Shown in pieces: positions 40,483-50,391 of a stretch of DNA of 64,000 nucleotides (positions within the stretch are counted from its first letter, which is position 1; every line of letters starts with the position of its first letter). The notes below the pieces were generated by a model, which saw only the letters and a program-made list of their open reading frames with translations, had not been told where the DNA came from and searched no databases. The stretch comes from an uncultured Prevotellaceae bacterium. GTDB lineage: Bacteria; Bacteroidota; Bacteroidia; Bacteroidales; Bacteroidaceae. The stretch spans positions 60,463-124,462 of the forward strand of contig CAMVIM010000008.1 of NCBI GenBank assembly GCA_947167515.1. The letters are read 5' to 3'. The translations under genes were made by a program, and so were the position numbers.

Positions 40483-42096
40483 ATGAAAAGGAAAACAATT
40501 GGAATCGTCATCGTGGTACTGGTGTTGGCTTTGGCCGGCGGTATTGGATGGAGCTTGCGTGACTTGCCACAGAAACGTTTGCTCCATGCAGCTGAGGATA
40601 TAGTGTTCACGGATGCGGACAGTGCGTCACGATTGTTGGCGCAGGTCGATACTGTACGACTGACAGAAGACGCGCAAATGCTTTATGAACTCTTGCAGGC
40701 GATGGTTGGTGAAGAACAATGGTATCTGCATCATGCCGACACGGCTTCCTGTCTTTCTTCCGATGCTGAGACATGGAACTTCAAGCGTGAAGCGGCCTGT
40801 GAGGATGCGGATGACCAGTCAATCTCCGATGACAGCACTCTCTCGCGCGTGTATCATTATTATGAACAAGCAAGTTTGGGCGGTACAAGTGATGACAAGG
40901 ATGCCTTGCGGCGCTTTGGACGCATCTGTTTTGTGCTGAGTCGCCATCAAAGTGAACAGATACCACCTTCGCAGACACAACGGCTCTTCCATTTGGCCAT
41001 CCATTGTGCCGAGACCACAGAAGATCACGCCCTCGCTTACCGCGCCTATGACAAGTTTGCGAATCATTTGCCCCTTTCCCCAGCGGCTCAACAAGAGTTG
41101 TACCAACGCCACGCTCTGGAGCATTATCGTCAGTCGCCCGATCAACCGCGTTGGCTGCTGACGATGCTCAACGACTACGGCTTCATGGTGCTCCTTCACC
41201 CTCCCTTCGACCTGCACCACTTTGGCTCTTTGGAACACATCACCCATATTGCAGCCAAACATCGCCAAGAGCCTTCTTCGCCATCGGTCTTGGATTCCGT
41301 CTATCAATGTCTGGATTCCCTTTGGACACTGCCTCATGTGGACGTTTCACCTACATGTGCCTTGAGCATCGCCAAATCGGTTTCCATCATCGGGGATATC
41401 ACCGTGCCAGTCGGCATGTATGAAGAAAGCCTGCAAGAGTACAAAGAGGATACAACGAAACACAAGAGCCCATCGTATGAAAGCACAAAGGAATGGGTGG
41501 AACAGGACTTTTCCATCAACCGCGACACCTATCTGGCTGCAGGCTATGTGAAGAAGTCTGCCTCTTTACAGCGGAACCTGATGATGGCGGTCATTGTCAT
41601 CCTCCTGCTGGGTCTGCTACTTCTTGCCCTCCTGTTCTGGAACTGGCGCATCAAGACCCGACAACAACATCTGGCAGAACGAATGGCCCAGCAGCACAAA
41701 GCTGATCAGTTGGCAGAACGCCTGCGGCAGAAGGACACCATGATTGCCATGTTGCGCGGACACATCATGGACAAGAGTGAAATTCTCGACATGCTGGAAA
41801 CAAAGGCTGGCAAACGCACCGTCATCAATGCCCAGAATTGGCGCGAGATAGAAATGACCCTCGACACCGCTGATGGCAACTTTGTCAGCCGTTTGCGGGC
41901 TGAGCATCCCCAATTCAGCGAAGACGATATCCGCCTGTGCATGCTCGCTCGGCTACAGCTCTCCAACACAGCTCTGTCTGCCATCTATGTCATTTCCGTC
42001 TCTGCCGTGCAGCACCGCAAACAGAAACTGAAAAAGGACGGTTTTGGCATTACTGACCCTGCCGTGACCTTCGACCAAATCATCGCAAACTTCTAA
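40483..42096 (+). CDS. membrane-anchored regulator with C-terminal DNA-binding-like domain
   Basis: A 537-residue protein. It has an N-terminal membrane helix (IGIVIVVLVLALAGGIGW), a roughly 330-residue helical periplasmic region, a second helix near 375 (LMMAVIVILLLGLLLLALLFW), a coiled coil (about 395-430) and a C-terminal segment, LSNTALSAIYVISVSAVQHRKQKLKK, resembling the helix-turn-helix end of Bacteroidetes TPR-type regulators. This layout lets periplasmic sensing alter a cytosolic DNA-binding end. It is followed 12 bases later by an outer-membrane receptor gene, which it may regulate; that link is inferred from adjacency. Confidence 0.7.
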   Translation: MKRKTIGIVIVVLVLALAGGIGWSLRDLPQKRLLHAAEDIVFTDADSASRLLAQVDTVRLTEDAQMLYELLQAMVGEEQWYLHHADTASCLSSDAETWNFKREAACEDADDQSISDDSTLSRVYHYYEQASLGGTSDDKDALRRFGRICFVLSRHQSEQIPPSQTQRLFHLAIHCAETTEDHALAYRAYDKFANHLPLSPAAQQELYQRHALEHYRQSPDQPRWLLTMLNDYGFMVLLHPPFDLHHFGSLEHITHIAAKHRQEPSSPSVLDSVYQCLDSLWTLPHVDVSPTCALSIAKSVSIIGDITVPVGMYEESLQEYKEDTTKHKSPSYESTKEWVEQDFSINRDTYLAAGYVKKSASLQRNLMMAVIVILLLGLLLLALLFWNWRIKTRQQHLAERMAQQHKADQLAERLRQKDTMIAMLRGHIMDKSEILDMLETKAGKRTVINAQNWREIEMTLDTADGNFVSRLRAEHPQFSEDDIRLCMLARLQLSNTALSAIYVISVSAVQHRKQKLKKDGFGITDPAVTFDQIIANF

Positions 42097-42108
42097 TCCA
42101 AAACAAAT

Positions 42109-44847
42109 ATGAGAAAAGATTTTTTTCGATGCGGAAGCCTCCGCATCCTGCTACTGCTATGCCTTATCGCAAGCGTACAAACAACCATTAAGGCCGACAT
42201 CGTCAAGGGATGTGTGGTGGATGCTGAGACAAAGGAACCGCTGCCCGATGCTCTGGTGAAATACACGCAACGGATGGGAGACAATAGCTATTCGATGAGG
42301 AGTGCCAAGGCCGACTCGTTGGGTTGTTTCACCTTCTTTGCCGATGGACGAGGCAGTATTGACATCTCCATGTTGGGATATCACTCAAAATCAAAGCCTG
42401 TATTGGCTTTCAGCGACAGCCGCAAGGACACCATTGACATCGGGACGATTGAACTGAAGATGTCGCCGCAGATGCTGAAGATGGTGGAGGTGTCTGGCCG
42501 CGCCCGCCGTTTCACCGTCAGGGGCGATACGATTGTTTTTCATCCCGAGGCTTTCCATTTGCAGGAGGGTGTACGACTTGATGAACTGATTAAGCAGTTG
42601 CCGGGTGTGCAGGTCGATGACAAGGGAAAACTCTCATGGAACGGTAAGCCCATCCGCATCACAATGGATGGCGAGAGTCTTTTTGGTGGTGATGATTTGG
42701 TGAAACAGCTACCTGCTGAGGCGGTCGAAAATATCAAGGCCTACAACCGCCAGTCCGAATTCAGCGAACGTACGGGCAAGGACGACGGTACACAGGACAT
42801 GGTGCTCGACCTGACCATCAAGCCCGGATTCCTCGACCGCTGGTATGGCGATGTGAAGACCTACTACCAGTCGCCAAAATATTACGAAGGCGAACTAACG
42901 ATGAACCGTCTATCGAAGACCGACCCTTTGATGGTCTTTGCCAATGCAAACAACATCGACAAGCATTGGCGACGTAACATGAACGGGAGCATAGCCAACA
43001 TGGGCAATGGTTTTGGACAGGAACAGGGCGCATCAGCTGGCTATCAGCACAACTGGCAGCACAAAGAGGGCACGCATGACCTGAAAAGCTTCTACAGCAT
43101 CACGGGCGGTATAGCACACGATGATGATTGGCGCACCAACTACCAAATAACCGAGAACTATTTCCCCAACACCGCTGCCACACGCACCACCTCCGAGGAG
43201 TATCATCGTACTCACAAATTGGAGCCACGACTGAACGCCAACCTCCGCTGGGTGCGTGACTCGCTGAACACCTTCATGCTGAGTGCCAGTGTGGAGCATA
43301 GTGACCAGCGCTCCCACAGTCGCCAAACTAACGAACAGGAGGAAGCTTTGGCTGCCTCCCAGTCTCCTGCCGTTGCGTATGCTACGACTTTGTCGCAGCT
43401 CAACGTCACCCACACCAACGGCCACCAAACCAAACTCAGTACCGATGCCCGATGGGAACACTACATCAAGGATGGCGCACTCGGCGCCAGTATCACGTTG
43501 AACTACCAAGATGGTCGGACCGATGGTCAGACTAACCGCACCATAACAGCACACAGCCAGTCCTACGCCTCATCGCTCCTCACTCAGACCTATACATCGC
43601 CCACCAAACAGTTCTCCACGACAGCAGAGGCGCATCATGCTCGCTGGCTCACCAAGAAATGGATGGCACAGGTGCAATATACGATGAATTACAACCGCAA
43701 TCGCAACGACCGTGACTTCCTGACTAATGGCATGAACGATGCTTCCAACAGCTACCGTAATAGATATTCCTGCAATGAGCACAGCCTGCGACTTTCGCAG
43801 ACGATAAACCTCGCACCTATCCAGATGATGCCTACCGTGTCAATCCGATGGCAGCGTGAAAGCCAAGACTATCAACGCAGTGTGCTTGATACGGCCACTG
43901 TGCGCCGAAGCTTCATCATCGACCCGTCGCTCCGTGCCACATGGAAACTCTGTAAAACTGCAAGTCTTGAGTTGAACTACGGCTTCACGACCCAATTGCC
44001 AGACATCCTGCATACCATCGGCTACCGTGACCTGACCGACCCGCTCTTTATCATTGAGGGCAATCCCGACCTGCGGAACACCCATACTCATGATGCAAAA
44101 CTGGCTTACAACATGGTGCTTGCCCACAGCCAAACCTCGCTCAGTGCCAGCGTCGGTTACACCCACAACGACCGTGAGGCCACCACAGCCCTCAGCTATG
44201 ACCCTCTGACTGCTGTCTATGTGAGCCGACCAGAAAACATTTTGGGAAGCAAGTCTTGGAACTTTCGCCTGAATCTTGACCAAGGCCTTGGCGACAAATT
44301 CCGCCTGCAAAGCGATTTCGGCATCAATACAAATCTGCGTTATGGCTACCTCACTCTCCTGCCCACACAATCTGAGCGCATCCGAAATCGTCAGAATGGG
44401 TTGAACTTTCGTGAAAAACTCACCCTCTCGCTCGACTACAACTGGCTCAAAGCCTCCGCTTTTGCAGAAATCAATGCAGATAGACTCCGCTACACCGCCT
44501 CGCCCGAGCAAAACACCACTCTCTGGAACAATAACTACGGCCTACGCGTTGCGGTCACTCACGGCAATTTCTACTTCTATACCAGCCTTACCGAACGCAC
44601 CAGCCGAGGCTACACAATCGACGATATGAACCGTAACCTCCTCGTCTGGGACGGCTCCATCGGTTGGAAGATTATGAAGAATAAAGCCAGTCTCATGCTG
44701 GAATTTGACGACATCTTGAACAACGAGGATGACCGTTGGAGCCAGCAGACAGCTTATCAGCAAACCACCTCTTGGCGTGACTTTCGTCATCATTACCTCG
44801 GCGTCAGTTTCAAATACCACTTGGATGCAAAGAGAAGGGATGAGTGA
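42109..44847 (+). CDS. TonB-linked outer-membrane beta-barrel protein
   Basis: A 912-residue relative of the receptor-like protein at the window's left end: signal peptide, carboxypeptidase-regulatory-like domain (VKGCVVDAETKEPLPDALV, about 25-110), plug-like part with QLPGVQVDDKGKLSWNGKPI (about 163-182) and DDLVKQLPAEAVENIKAYNR, then a long beta-barrel of OMP_b-brl_3 type. The final strand ends in FKYHLDAKRRDE, a charged tail instead of the usual terminal aromatic residue. No SusD homologue is near. Coupling to the upstream regulator suggests a dedicated surface system of unknown substrate. Confidence 0.85.
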   Translation: MRKDFFRCGSLRILLLLCLIASVQTTIKADIVKGCVVDAETKEPLPDALVKYTQRMGDNSYSMRSAKADSLGCFTFFADGRGSIDISMLGYHSKSKPVLAFSDSRKDTIDIGTIELKMSPQMLKMVEVSGRARRFTVRGDTIVFHPEAFHLQEGVRLDELIKQLPGVQVDDKGKLSWNGKPIRITMDGESLFGGDDLVKQLPAEAVENIKAYNRQSEFSERTGKDDGTQDMVLDLTIKPGFLDRWYGDVKTYYQSPKYYEGELTMNRLSKTDPLMVFANANNIDKHWRRNMNGSIANMGNGFGQEQGASAGYQHNWQHKEGTHDLKSFYSITGGIAHDDDWRTNYQITENYFPNTAATRTTSEEYHRTHKLEPRLNANLRWVRDSLNTFMLSASVEHSDQRSHSRQTNEQEEALAASQSPAVAYATTLSQLNVTHTNGHQTKLSTDARWEHYIKDGALGASITLNYQDGRTDGQTNRTITAHSQSYASSLLTQTYTSPTKQFSTTAEAHHARWLTKKWMAQVQYTMNYNRNRNDRDFLTNGMNDASNSYRNRYSCNEHSLRLSQTINLAPIQMMPTVSIRWQRESQDYQRSVLDTATVRRSFIIDPSLRATWKLCKTASLELNYGFTTQLPDILHTIGYRDLTDPLFIIEGNPDLRNTHTHDAKLAYNMVLAHSQTSLSASVGYTHNDREATTALSYDPLTAVYVSRPENILGSKSWNFRLNLDQGLGDKFRLQSDFGINTNLRYGYLTLLPTQSERIRNRQNGLNFREKLTLSLDYNWLKASAFAEINADRLRYTASPEQNTTLWNNNYGLRVAVTHGNFYFYTSLTERTSRGYTIDDMNRNLLVWDGSIGWKIMKNKASLMLEFDDILNNEDDRWSQQTAYQQTTSWRDFRHHYLGVSFKYHLDAKRRDE

Positions 44848-44863
44848 TGAATCCCCTCTCTCC

Positions 44864-45154
44864 TCAGAATGCGCTTTCCATGTGGAAGTAGAGGCCGGTG
44901 CCGTGCTCCTCTTCCATGTCGGCGGCAAAGATGTTGAAGAGGATGCGGATGTGCTCGCGGTGGGCGAAGGGGACGGTGATGGTGGCCTGGGCGCTGGCGG
45001 TGGTGCCTGAGGGTGGGGCGGTGACGGTGAGCTCGTACTGCTGGGCGGCTTGCTGGATGAAGCGGCTGAGCAGGTCGGGGGCTGAGGCGGTGGCGGTGCG
45101 GTTTTCCACGCTGATGTGCAGGGAAAAGGGCATGGGAGAAGGGGTTTTGTCCAT
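44864..45154 (-). CDS. small hypothetical protein
   Basis: A 96-residue protein rich in Ala and Thr, starting MDKTPSPMPFSLHISVEN and ending TGLYFHMESAF, without a signal peptide. It is read against the flow of its neighbours and its stop lies 17 bases past the convergent receptor gene. The composition and strand pattern (TVTAPPSGTTASAQATITVPF) are those of a small beta protein. I recognise no family; it may be genuine but is the least certain gene in this part. Confidence 0.45.
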   Translation of the reverse strand: MDKTPSPMPFSLHISVENRTATASAPDLLSRFIQQAAQQYELTVTAPPSGTTASAQATITVPFAHREHIRILFNIFAADMEEEHGTGLYFHMESAF

Positions 45155-45224
45155 TTTTCTGTGTTTTTGTCATAAATAAGGTTAAAAAACGGGGCTTGTG
45201 GCTGTTGGCTTCGTTTTTAACACT

Positions 45225-45232
45225 TATCTTTG
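45225..45232 (+). promoter_or_regulatory. -7 element before the small membrane protein
   Basis: TATCTTTG, 31 bases before the ATG at 45264. Confidence 0.6.
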
Positions 45233-45263
45233 CATCTGTTTTATACTGCGAAGGTACAAAAAA

Positions 45264-45470
45264 ATGTGGAAACTGATAGTTTTTAGTGCCATAATCGTTG
45301 GTGTGGCGGTGCTTTTTCTGAGTGTTCGTGTGCTGTTGAAGAAGAACGGACGCTTTGTGAGGACGCACGTGAGTCAGTCGAAGGCCATGCGAGACAGGGG
45401 TGTGACCTGTGTACAGAGCCAGGATTTCGCCATGCGACATAAGTCACCTTACGCGGTGAAGGAGAAATGA
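45264..45470 (+). CDS. small single-helix membrane protein
   Basis: A 68-residue protein with an N-terminal membrane helix (LIVFSAIIVGVAVLFLSVRVLL) and a short basic tail containing GVTCVQSQDFAMRHK. The ATG is fixed by the promoter and the position of the helix. It resembles short conserved proteins found in Bacteroidales next to OmpH/Skp-type genes, as here. Function is unknown. Confidence 0.65.
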   Translation: MWKLIVFSAIIVGVAVLFLSVRVLLKKNGRFVRTHVSQSKAMRDRGVTCVQSQDFAMRHKSPYAVKEK

Positions 45471-45518
45471 AAGATGCCAAATGGCAAATGTAAAATGTAA
45501 AATCGAAAAATTGAAAAT

Positions 45519-46157
45519 ATGAGAAAAGTTTACACAATGGTCCTTGGCGGACTCATGATGGTTGCAGCTGGTGCCGCCATCACATCATGCAACAATGAAA
45601 ACAACGGGGAGCCAACTGCTGCGGCAGCTCCCGAAAAGGCACCGGCAAGCAAGGGCGTCAGCTACAAGATTGCATACGTGCAGATTGACACGCTCACCTC
45701 ACAGTATCAGAAGTGCAAGGACTTGGAAGAGGAGTTTGCCAAGAAACGTGCGAATGCCGAGGCTACCATCAATGCTAAAGGTAAGAACTTCACAGCTCAG
45801 ATGCAGGAGTTCAACCGCAAGTATCAGAGCAACCAGTTCACTCAGCAGCAGTTTGAGGCTGAACAGGCTCGTCTGGGCAAGCTGCAGCAAGACCTGCAGG
45901 ATCTTCAGGCTCGCTTGAGCAACTCTTTGCAGGAGGAGTATCAGAAGGAGTTTCAGGCTCTGACCGACACGATCCAGAACTTCACCAAGTCATACGCGAA
46001 GGAGAAGGGTTACGACTTCATCCTCTGCAAGTCTTCTGGCATCGACAACGTGCTCTATGCCAATGAAGCATACGAGGTGACGGACGAGGTGGTGAAGGCT
46101 CTGAACAAGCGCTACTCTAAGGCGGCTCCCAAGAAGGAGGAGGAGAAGAAGAAGTGA
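45519..46157 (+). CDS. OmpH/Skp-family lipoprotein
   Basis: A 212-residue periplasmic chaperone-like protein. Lipobox AITSC near residue 24 predicts lipidation. The middle is a long Gln/Lys/Glu-rich coiled coil (about 75-160), the tentacle part of Skp-type proteins, followed by YAKEKGYDFILCKSSGIDNVLYANE and a Lys/Glu tail. Relatives guide unfolded outer-membrane proteins across the periplasm. It is likely transcribed with the small membrane protein. Confidence 0.88.
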   Translation: MRKVYTMVLGGLMMVAAGAAITSCNNENNGEPTAAAAPEKAPASKGVSYKIAYVQIDTLTSQYQKCKDLEEEFAKKRANAEATINAKGKNFTAQMQEFNRKYQSNQFTQQQFEAEQARLGKLQQDLQDLQARLSNSLQEEYQKEFQALTDTIQNFTKSYAKEKGYDFILCKSSGIDNVLYANEAYEVTDEVVKALNKRYSKAAPKKEEEKKK

Positions 46158-46339
46158 TTGAAAGACTGAAGAATTGAAAGATTTGCTGCTGCACTGGTAG
46201 GTCAACTAAATGACTGACAGTGCGGCAGCTTTTTTTCAAGAAAAAGGGCTACCCCGTTTCTCACGAAAAGGAATAGCCACAACACAAACACAAAATAAAA
46301 CACGACAAACAATTCTGGTCTACCCAGAATGTTGTACTT

Positions 46340-47374
46340 TTACTGGATGCCGTCTTCGCGCAGCTTGCACTGCCACTTCCATGCCGAAGCAAGGATGTCG
46401 TTCAGCGGTGTGTCTGCGCTCCAGCCAAGCACCTTGTTAGCTTTGTCCACGTTACCCCAGATGGCTTCGATGTCGCCTTCACGACGGGGAGCGTACTCCC
46501 AGGGAAGTTTCACGCCGGTTGCCTTTTCGAAGCCCTCCACGATTTCGAGGGTGGAGTAGCCGTGGCCAGTACCGATGTTGAACACTTCTACAGGGTCGGT
46601 TTCCTGTTCCAGCACACGTTGCATGGCCTTTACGTGAGCCTTTGCCAAGTCAACCACATAGATGTAGTCGCGGATGCAGGTGTGGTCGGGCGTGTTGTAG
46701 TCGTTGCCAAAAATCTTCAGCTGCTTGCGGATGCCGATGGCAGTCTGGGTAACGAATGGTATGAGGTTCATGGGCACACCGTTGGGCAGTTCGCCGATGT
46801 TGGCAGATGGGTGTGCGCCGATGGGGTTGAAGTAGCGCAGGATGATGGACTTGATGGGAGCACCTGAATGGATGTAGTCCTGAATGATTTCCTCGTTGAT
46901 CTGCTTCGTGTTGCCGTAGGGCGAGAGAGCTTTCTGGATGGGGGCCTGCTCGGTCACGGGGAGGTTCTCTGGTGTAGGCTGTCCATACACGGTGCAGGAG
47001 GATGAGAAGATGATGCCCTTGCCGCCATACTTGGCCATCAGCTCCAGCACGTTCATGAGGGAGTTGAGGTTGTTGCGGTAGTAGAGCAGGGGCTTTTCGA
47101 CGGATTCGCCCACAGCCTTGGAGGCGGCGAAGTGGATGCATCCCTTGATGTCATATTTCTTGAACACGGCTTCGGTGGCTGCATAGTCGTTGAGGTCAAC
47201 TTGCTCGAAAGCAGGACGAATGCCGGTGATTTTCTCAATACCGTCAATGACGTTGGCATTTGAGTTAGATAAATTGTCGATGATAACTACGTTGTAGCCA
47301 GCTTCTTGTAATTCTACTGTAGTGTGTGAGCCGATGAAACCTGTTCCGCCGGTCACGAGGATTGTTTCCTTCAT
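46340..47374 (-). CDS. galE: UDP-glucose 4-epimerase
   Basis: A 344-residue short-chain dehydrogenase/epimerase interconverting UDP-glucose and UDP-galactose. NAD loop TGGTGFIGSH (8-17), catalytic SSSCTVYG and SPYGNTK (Y-x-x-x-K), and the sugar-site segments LRYFNPIGAHPS and YSTLEIVEGFEKATG. A minus-strand -7 element (TACATTTG at 47482-47475) lies upstream. Confidence 0.96.
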   Translation of the reverse strand: MKETILVTGGTGFIGSHTTVELQEAGYNVVIIDNLSNSNANVIDGIEKITGIRPAFEQVDLNDYAATEAVFKKYDIKGCIHFAASKAVGESVEKPLLYYRNNLNSLMNVLELMAKYGGKGIIFSSSCTVYGQPTPENLPVTEQAPIQKALSPYGNTKQINEEIIQDYIHSGAPIKSIILRYFNPIGAHPSANIGELPNGVPMNLIPFVTQTAIGIRKQLKIFGNDYNTPDHTCIRDYIYVVDLAKAHVKAMQRVLEQETDPVEVFNIGTGHGYSTLEIVEGFEKATGVKLPWEYAPRREGDIEAIWGNVDKANKVLGWSADTPLNDILASAWKWQCKLREDGIQ

Positions 47375-47596
47375 GTGTATGTGTAAGTTTAATAATTAGT
47401 GTTATTCATCTTTTTCCCATTGTGGTTTCCCGTGTTGCCGCAAGAGGTGTTGGGGCTTGGGGAATTTGGTTTTGCAAATGTAAGACAAAAAAACGACTTG
47501 CCGCCCCTAAAAGTGATTTATTTTTTTGAAAAGTGCACTTTCGGTCAAAAAGAGCCTCATTTTCTTACATTATGGCGAATGTGTAGTCCTCGCTCT

Positions 47597-48688
47597 TCAC
47601 CTCTTGTGTCGATATTCGGGCTTTTTCCAGAAGTTCACGCCAAGGAGGTACTTGATGGTGCCGTATGTGTTGGTCAAGCCGAACTTGTTCTTGCGGTAGT
47701 CGTAGGTGTGGGCCTCGAAGATGAGACCGTTGAACATGCGGGTGTTGTTCCAGAAGAACGAGAGACGCAAGTTGAGGTCGGTGGAGATGCTGTTCAGAAT
47801 GGAGTGTGTGTCGTCCTGCGCTTCGGTGATGTTCGACCTTCTGTAGCCAATGTTGGGCATGAGCGAGAAGGCAAAGAACACGTTTCGCCCCAACACGCAG
47901 TTGTAGCTGTAGCCGATGCTCAAGCTGTAGTCCTGATAGTTCACTTGGTTGAAGAGAAGGGTGGAGTCGATGTCCTCCTTGATGTAGTCGGGCAGTTCTT
48001 CCTTGTCGAAGCTGATGCGCTGGTGGTTATACTGGAAGCCGAGGCTCCACGTGCCGCAGCTCTTGCGCTGCACGGCGTTGGCACCGAAGGCGGCAGGCCA
48101 GGAGAAGTGGCGGTTGTTGAACAGATAGACTATGTTGAAACCTTGGCATCGTGAATCCAGCCCGTGAAAAGCTCTTTCACGTCCTTTCACGTTGATGCCG
48201 CTCACACTCCTGATTTCCGCACTTTTGCCCGAATTGAACGTGTAGTATTCACCGAAAAACTTGGCGGTGTGAATGACGAACGACTGGCGGAGTGAGGTGC
48301 CGTTGGTCTTGCCTGCCTTGATGCCGAGGTCGTTCAGATTCCACACGGCTCCATAACCGAAAATGCTGTAGTAGAGGTATCCACCAAGAATGACGGAGGG
48401 GTCGGACTGAATAATCATCGAGTTGCCTGTGGATGACGACCGCAGGAAATAGTAGTCGTGCCAATATGACATCTCAATCTGTGCCGTGAGGTTATACTTC
48501 TGTGGGGTCACATAGTTGGTGTCGCAGTCCATGAAGAAGTGGGTCACTCCGTCTGTGAGGCGAGTGAAGAAGGGCTTCTTGTGCTCCGTCACCACCACAC
48601 TGTCCAAAGAGATGCACAATGAATCTGTCTGTGCAAAGGCCATTGCACACGACAGAAACATCCATAATACTGCGAAGATTTTCTTCAT
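47597..48688 (-). CDS. DUF4421 outer-membrane protein
   Basis: A 363-residue exported protein (signal peptide ending AMAFAQ) of the DUF4421 family: PFFTRLTDGVTHFFMDCDTNYV, then IEMSYWHDYYFL and an even beta-barrel pattern ending YLLGVNFWKKPEYRHKR. These are predicted outer-membrane barrels of Bacteroidetes with no known role. The dehydrogenase gene upstream overlaps its first codon by four bases. Confidence 0.85.
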   Translation of the reverse strand: MKKIFAVLWMFLSCAMAFAQTDSLCISLDSVVVTEHKKPFFTRLTDGVTHFFMDCDTNYVTPQKYNLTAQIEMSYWHDYYFLRSSSTGNSMIIQSDPSVILGGYLYYSIFGYGAVWNLNDLGIKAGKTNGTSLRQSFVIHTAKFFGEYYTFNSGKSAEIRSVSGINVKGRERAFHGLDSRCQGFNIVYLFNNRHFSWPAAFGANAVQRKSCGTWSLGFQYNHQRISFDKEELPDYIKEDIDSTLLFNQVNYQDYSLSIGYSYNCVLGRNVFFAFSLMPNIGYRRSNITEAQDDTHSILNSISTDLNLRLSFFWNNTRMFNGLIFEAHTYDYRKNKFGLTNTYGTIKYLLGVNFWKKPEYRHKR

Positions 48689-49680
48689 ATTTTACCTAAA
48701 ACTCTGTCCATCACCCAGTTGGTGGGTGTCGCGCTCATCGAGTCGCAGTCGCACACACCTTTCCCTTGCAGGTGCTGCACCACTTTCTCAATCAGGCCCA
48801 TCTGCACATGCGGCGGGTTGGGCACCACGATTTTCTCCTGTCCCCGTTCCGTATCGAGCACGATGGGTTCGTAGTCAAATACTGAGAAGACGATTTTCCC
48901 CTTCGTGCCCACGATGGAGATGCGGTCGCGCCGTGCTGACTCATGCGCCACGAAGCACCACGAACCGCTGCCCGAAAGTCCGTCGGCAAATCGGAAACAG
49001 GCGTTGAACGTGTCCTCTACTCTATAGAGCCCCAGCATATTCTGGCAGAACCCCTCTGCCTCGATGATGGGGCCGAACCAATATTGCAGCAGGTCAATCT
49101 GGTGAGCCGCCAGGTCGTAGAAATAGCCACCGCCACCTGCCACTTCTGGTTGCAGTCGCCAGGGCAGTTCCTTTCCGCTCTTGTAGTCCAGCTCGCGTGG
49201 CGGCACGGAAAACCGTATCTGAACCGTCAGCACCTTGCCGATGCCGCCGCCCATCACGATTTCCTTCACCCGTTCGAAATAGGGCAGATACCGCCTGTAG
49301 AAAGCCACAAAGCACGGGATGCCCGTCAGTTCGCTGATGCGGTTCACACGCAGGCAATCCGAATAGCTCGCAGCCAGCGGCTTCTCTATGTAGGCAGGCT
49401 TCCCCGCCTTCATCGCCATGATGGCGAAGGTGGCATGAGAGGATGGGGGAGTGGCGATATAGACGGCATTCACCTCTGGGTCACTCACCAGCATCTGGGC
49501 GTCTGCATAATATTTTTTGATGTTGTGGCGTTCGGCATACGACTTCGCCTTCTCCTTGTCGCGGCTCATCACAGCCACCACCTGGCTGCCCTCGATCTTT
49601 CCAAAGGCAGGCCCGCTCTTCTTCTCGGTCACTTCGCCGCAGCCGATAAAGCCCCATTTCACAGTGTCCTGATATTCCAT
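48685..49680 (-). CDS. Gfo/Idh/MocA-family oxidoreductase
   Basis: A 331-residue NAD(P)-dependent sugar or inositol dehydrogenase-type enzyme. WGFIGCGEVTEKKSGPAF is the nucleotide loop, AVYIATPPSSHATFAI and EKPLAASYSDC (with the catalytic Lys in EKP) follow, and GGGYFYDLAAHQIDLL is the substrate-side helix. The ATG at 49680 is chosen; 20 further codons upstream are open but read a ttcactcact simple repeat. Confidence 0.88.
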   Translation of the reverse strand: MEYQDTVKWGFIGCGEVTEKKSGPAFGKIEGSQVVAVMSRDKEKAKSYAERHNIKKYYADAQMLVSDPEVNAVYIATPPSSHATFAIMAMKAGKPAYIEKPLAASYSDCLRVNRISELTGIPCFVAFYRRYLPYFERVKEIVMGGGIGKVLTVQIRFSVPPRELDYKSGKELPWRLQPEVAGGGGYFYDLAAHQIDLLQYWFGPIIEAEGFCQNMLGLYRVEDTFNACFRFADGLSGSGSWCFVAHESARRDRISIVGTKGKIVFSVFDYEPIVLDTERGQEKIVVPNPPHVQMGLIEKVVQHLQGKGVCDCDSMSATPTNWVMDRVLGKI

Positions 49681-49969
49681 AGTTTCGTTCCGGTCAGCTT
49701 GTTCACTCACTTTTCCAGTTCGCTCATTCTGCTCACTCAAATCCGTTCACTCGCTCACTCAAGAAAAGCTCATTCGCTCACTTAAAAATGCAAAGGTACA
49801 TAAAAAATATGAATCATCCTACCTGTCACCTCAAAAACTGAAAGATTTTGTTCCCGAAGACCCTTTTTCGTGCCAATTATTGACAAAATCAAAACTTTTT
49901 GGGGGCTGTTGCCAACTGAAAGAATGCCTTATGCGAGATGTCTTCCCGCTCCCTTTTTCGCATCCGTCT

Positions 49970-50060
49970 CGTCCTCACTTCCACCTCCTCTTCATCCCCT
50001 CTTCCACTTCTTCCTTCTCCTCTCTTTCACTTCCTCTTCCTCCTCACCGCCACTCCCACC
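49970..50060. other. pyrimidine-rich tract in a gene-free interval
   Basis: About 90 bases that are almost all C and T on the plus strand (cacttccacctcctcttc and similar). It lies in a gene-free interval of about 700 bases between the dehydrogenase and the GH35-like gene. Apart from this tract, the 21-bp array and a promoter, nothing is recognised there. Confidence 0.7.
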
Positions 50061-50066
50061 TTAGAT

Positions 50067-50149
50067 TCATTCTATGAATTGTATAATCCATTCTATGGTT
50101 TTTATAATTCATACTATGGATTCTATAATTCATAGAATGATTTATAATT
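50067..50149. repeat. 21-bp tandem repeat, four units
   Basis: Units of 21, 22, 21 and 19 bases start at 50067, 50088, 50110 and 50131, each near TCATTCTATGGATTNTATAAT. Adjacent units are partly palindromic (attcatagaatga). Confidence 0.82.
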
Positions 50150-50335
50150 CAAATTGTCGTATCCATCAAAGTGGAAATGGCGTGAAGCAAGACAATGCAT
50201 TTTCGGAGTCTTGGTGTGTGTGCGGTATAAGAGATTACGGCTGCAACAAACGCCAAAACTCTTCCATCGAACTTGCGTTGTCCAATGGTTTATGTGTAAG
50301 ATTTATTGAAGCAATGTGAGTTTATCTGAAATATT

Positions 50336-50367
50336 TTTGGATGATTGAAAAACTCTTTTTATCTTTG
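50336..50367 (+). promoter_or_regulatory. promoter of the GH35-like gene
   Basis: TTTG, 20 bases, TATCTTTG. It leaves a 10-base gap to an ATG at 50377, too short for a ribosome site, so the ATG at 50392 is preferred. Confidence 0.78.
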
Positions 50368-50391
50368 TAGCCATAAATGTGCAGATGCGAA

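Noticed and set aside
49880..50135. Open frames of about 65 codons in the pyrimidine-rich tract
   Set aside because: They translate to Ser/Pro/Phe low-complexity sequence from a CT-rich run, with no ribosome site.
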